50,339 nt of DNA from Virgibacillus alimentarius (GTDB taxonomy: Bacteria; Bacillota; Bacilli; Bacillales; Amphibacillaceae): positions 1-50,339 of the forward strand of contig NZ_JFBD01000002.1 in the NCBI RefSeq assembly GCF_000709085.1, written 5' to 3'. A program made the position numbers and the translations under genes. Shown one piece after another: positions 50,079-50,339 of the stretch; position 1 is the first letter of the stretch; every line of letters starts with the position of its first letter. The notes beneath the pieces were generated by a model. That model was given only the letters and a program-made list of their open reading frames with translations. It was not told the origin of the DNA and made no database searches.

Positions 50079-50112
50079 ATTATACAATGAATTTTTTAAA
50101 AGCCACAACAAT
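50079..50112 (-). promoter_or_regulatory. Promoter of the yvcI operon
   Basis: TATAAT on the minus strand (50084-50079) preceded, 18 bases upstream, by TTGTGG. The leader to the yvcI start is about 55 bases. The -35 is weak. Confidence 0.5.
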
Positions 50113-50186
50113 TCATATCCATCTCAAAATATGGCAAAATTTCACGACTGCGAACCGATATTTTTCAACAACATTCAACAAAAAAA

Positions 50187-50339
50187 ATCGAGTAGGTGAC
50201 TAACCATTACTTGGTTAGTCGACCTCTCACACCACCGTACGTACGGTTCCGTATACGGCGGTTCAATCTCTTGAGTATCCAAACTCATAGAGTGTGGACA
50301 AATCTTTTAGTCCCCACTTTGTGAGCCTTTCTTTTGGTA
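50187..50339 (-). mobile_element. 3' end of a group II intron (domains V-VI)
   Basis: On the minus strand the run GAACCGCCGTATACGGAACC then CGTACGTACGGTGGTGTGAG is a domain V hairpin; GTCGACTAACC ... GGTTAGTCACC is domain VI; the intron ends CTACTCGAT. This is the usual end of bacterial group II introns. The 3' exon begins with a run of T residues, as expected for class C introns that insert behind transcription terminators. The rest, with the reverse transcriptase, lies beyond the edge. Confidence 0.85.

Overview
The window is a 46 kb temperate siphophage prophage (101-46176) inserted in a tRNA-Arg(CCG) gene of a low-GC Gram-positive host, with about 4 kb of host chromosome to its right. The host genes crh, whiA, yvcK, rapZ(yvcJ) and yvcI are in the order found in Bacillus and relatives. 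Crh carries Gln where HPr has its phosphorylatable His, which points to Bacillaceae. The AT-rich protein sequences would suit an Oceanobacillus/Virgibacillus-type genus, but that genus guess is inference. A 50-bp perfect direct repeat, the 3' part of the tRNA plus four bases (101-150 and 46127-46176), marks attL and attR. The phage rebuilds the tRNA at the left end and supplies a new terminator for it.

Left end (plus strand): an SOS-type moron at 472-816 has a strong promoter overlapped by a LexA box, between two near-identical 3'-UTR/terminator modules. A 48-codon gene with a strong ribosome-binding site follows at 1126.

Late genes (minus strand, 1374-26678, transcribed right to left): an ArpU-like late regulator and a DUF2513 protein come first. 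Then come terminase small and large subunits, portal, MuF/gp7-type minor head protein, scaffold, gpD-like decoration protein, gpE-like capsid, four connector/completion proteins, major tail protein, collagen-like protein, tail chaperones G and G-T (a -1 frameshift site of the A AAA AAG type), tape measure with a transglycosylase domain, a distal tail protein that looks split into two genes around a coiled-coil gene, a 1739-residue tail protein with a C-terminal chaperone domain, XhlA-like protein, holin, a free-standing HNH endonuclease and an amidase-LysM endolysin. Intrinsic terminators overlap or follow several stop codons and may set transcript stoichiometry.

Middle and early genes (minus strand, 26638-42782): a two-gene cassette (XRE-ImmA/IrrE fusion plus an unknown 254-residue partner) is followed by XtrA and many small genes. 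The recognisable early functions are a DUF1064 nuclease, dimeric dUTPase, DnaC-like loader, replisome organiser with a candidate origin, RecT, YqaJ exonuclease, MerR/excisionase-like and XRE proteins, and an antirepressor. Several of these proteins carry inserted CxxC zinc knuckles. At 41213-42150 a 29-bp element occurs three times. Each copy sits between a leftward and a rightward small gene and next to both ribosome-binding sites. One rightward gene is broken by a stop at codon 3.

Lysogeny module (plus strand, 42560-46001): CI-like repressor and Cro-like protein are divergent across operators GATAA-N5-TTATC. Then come a DUF4352-like lipoprotein and a DUF4064 membrane protein (possible superinfection exclusion), an ImmA metallopeptidase and a tyrosine integrase next to attR.

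Right flank: crh-whiA-yvcK-rapZ-yvcI on the minus strand, then the 3' end (domains V and VI) of a group II intron entering from the right edge.
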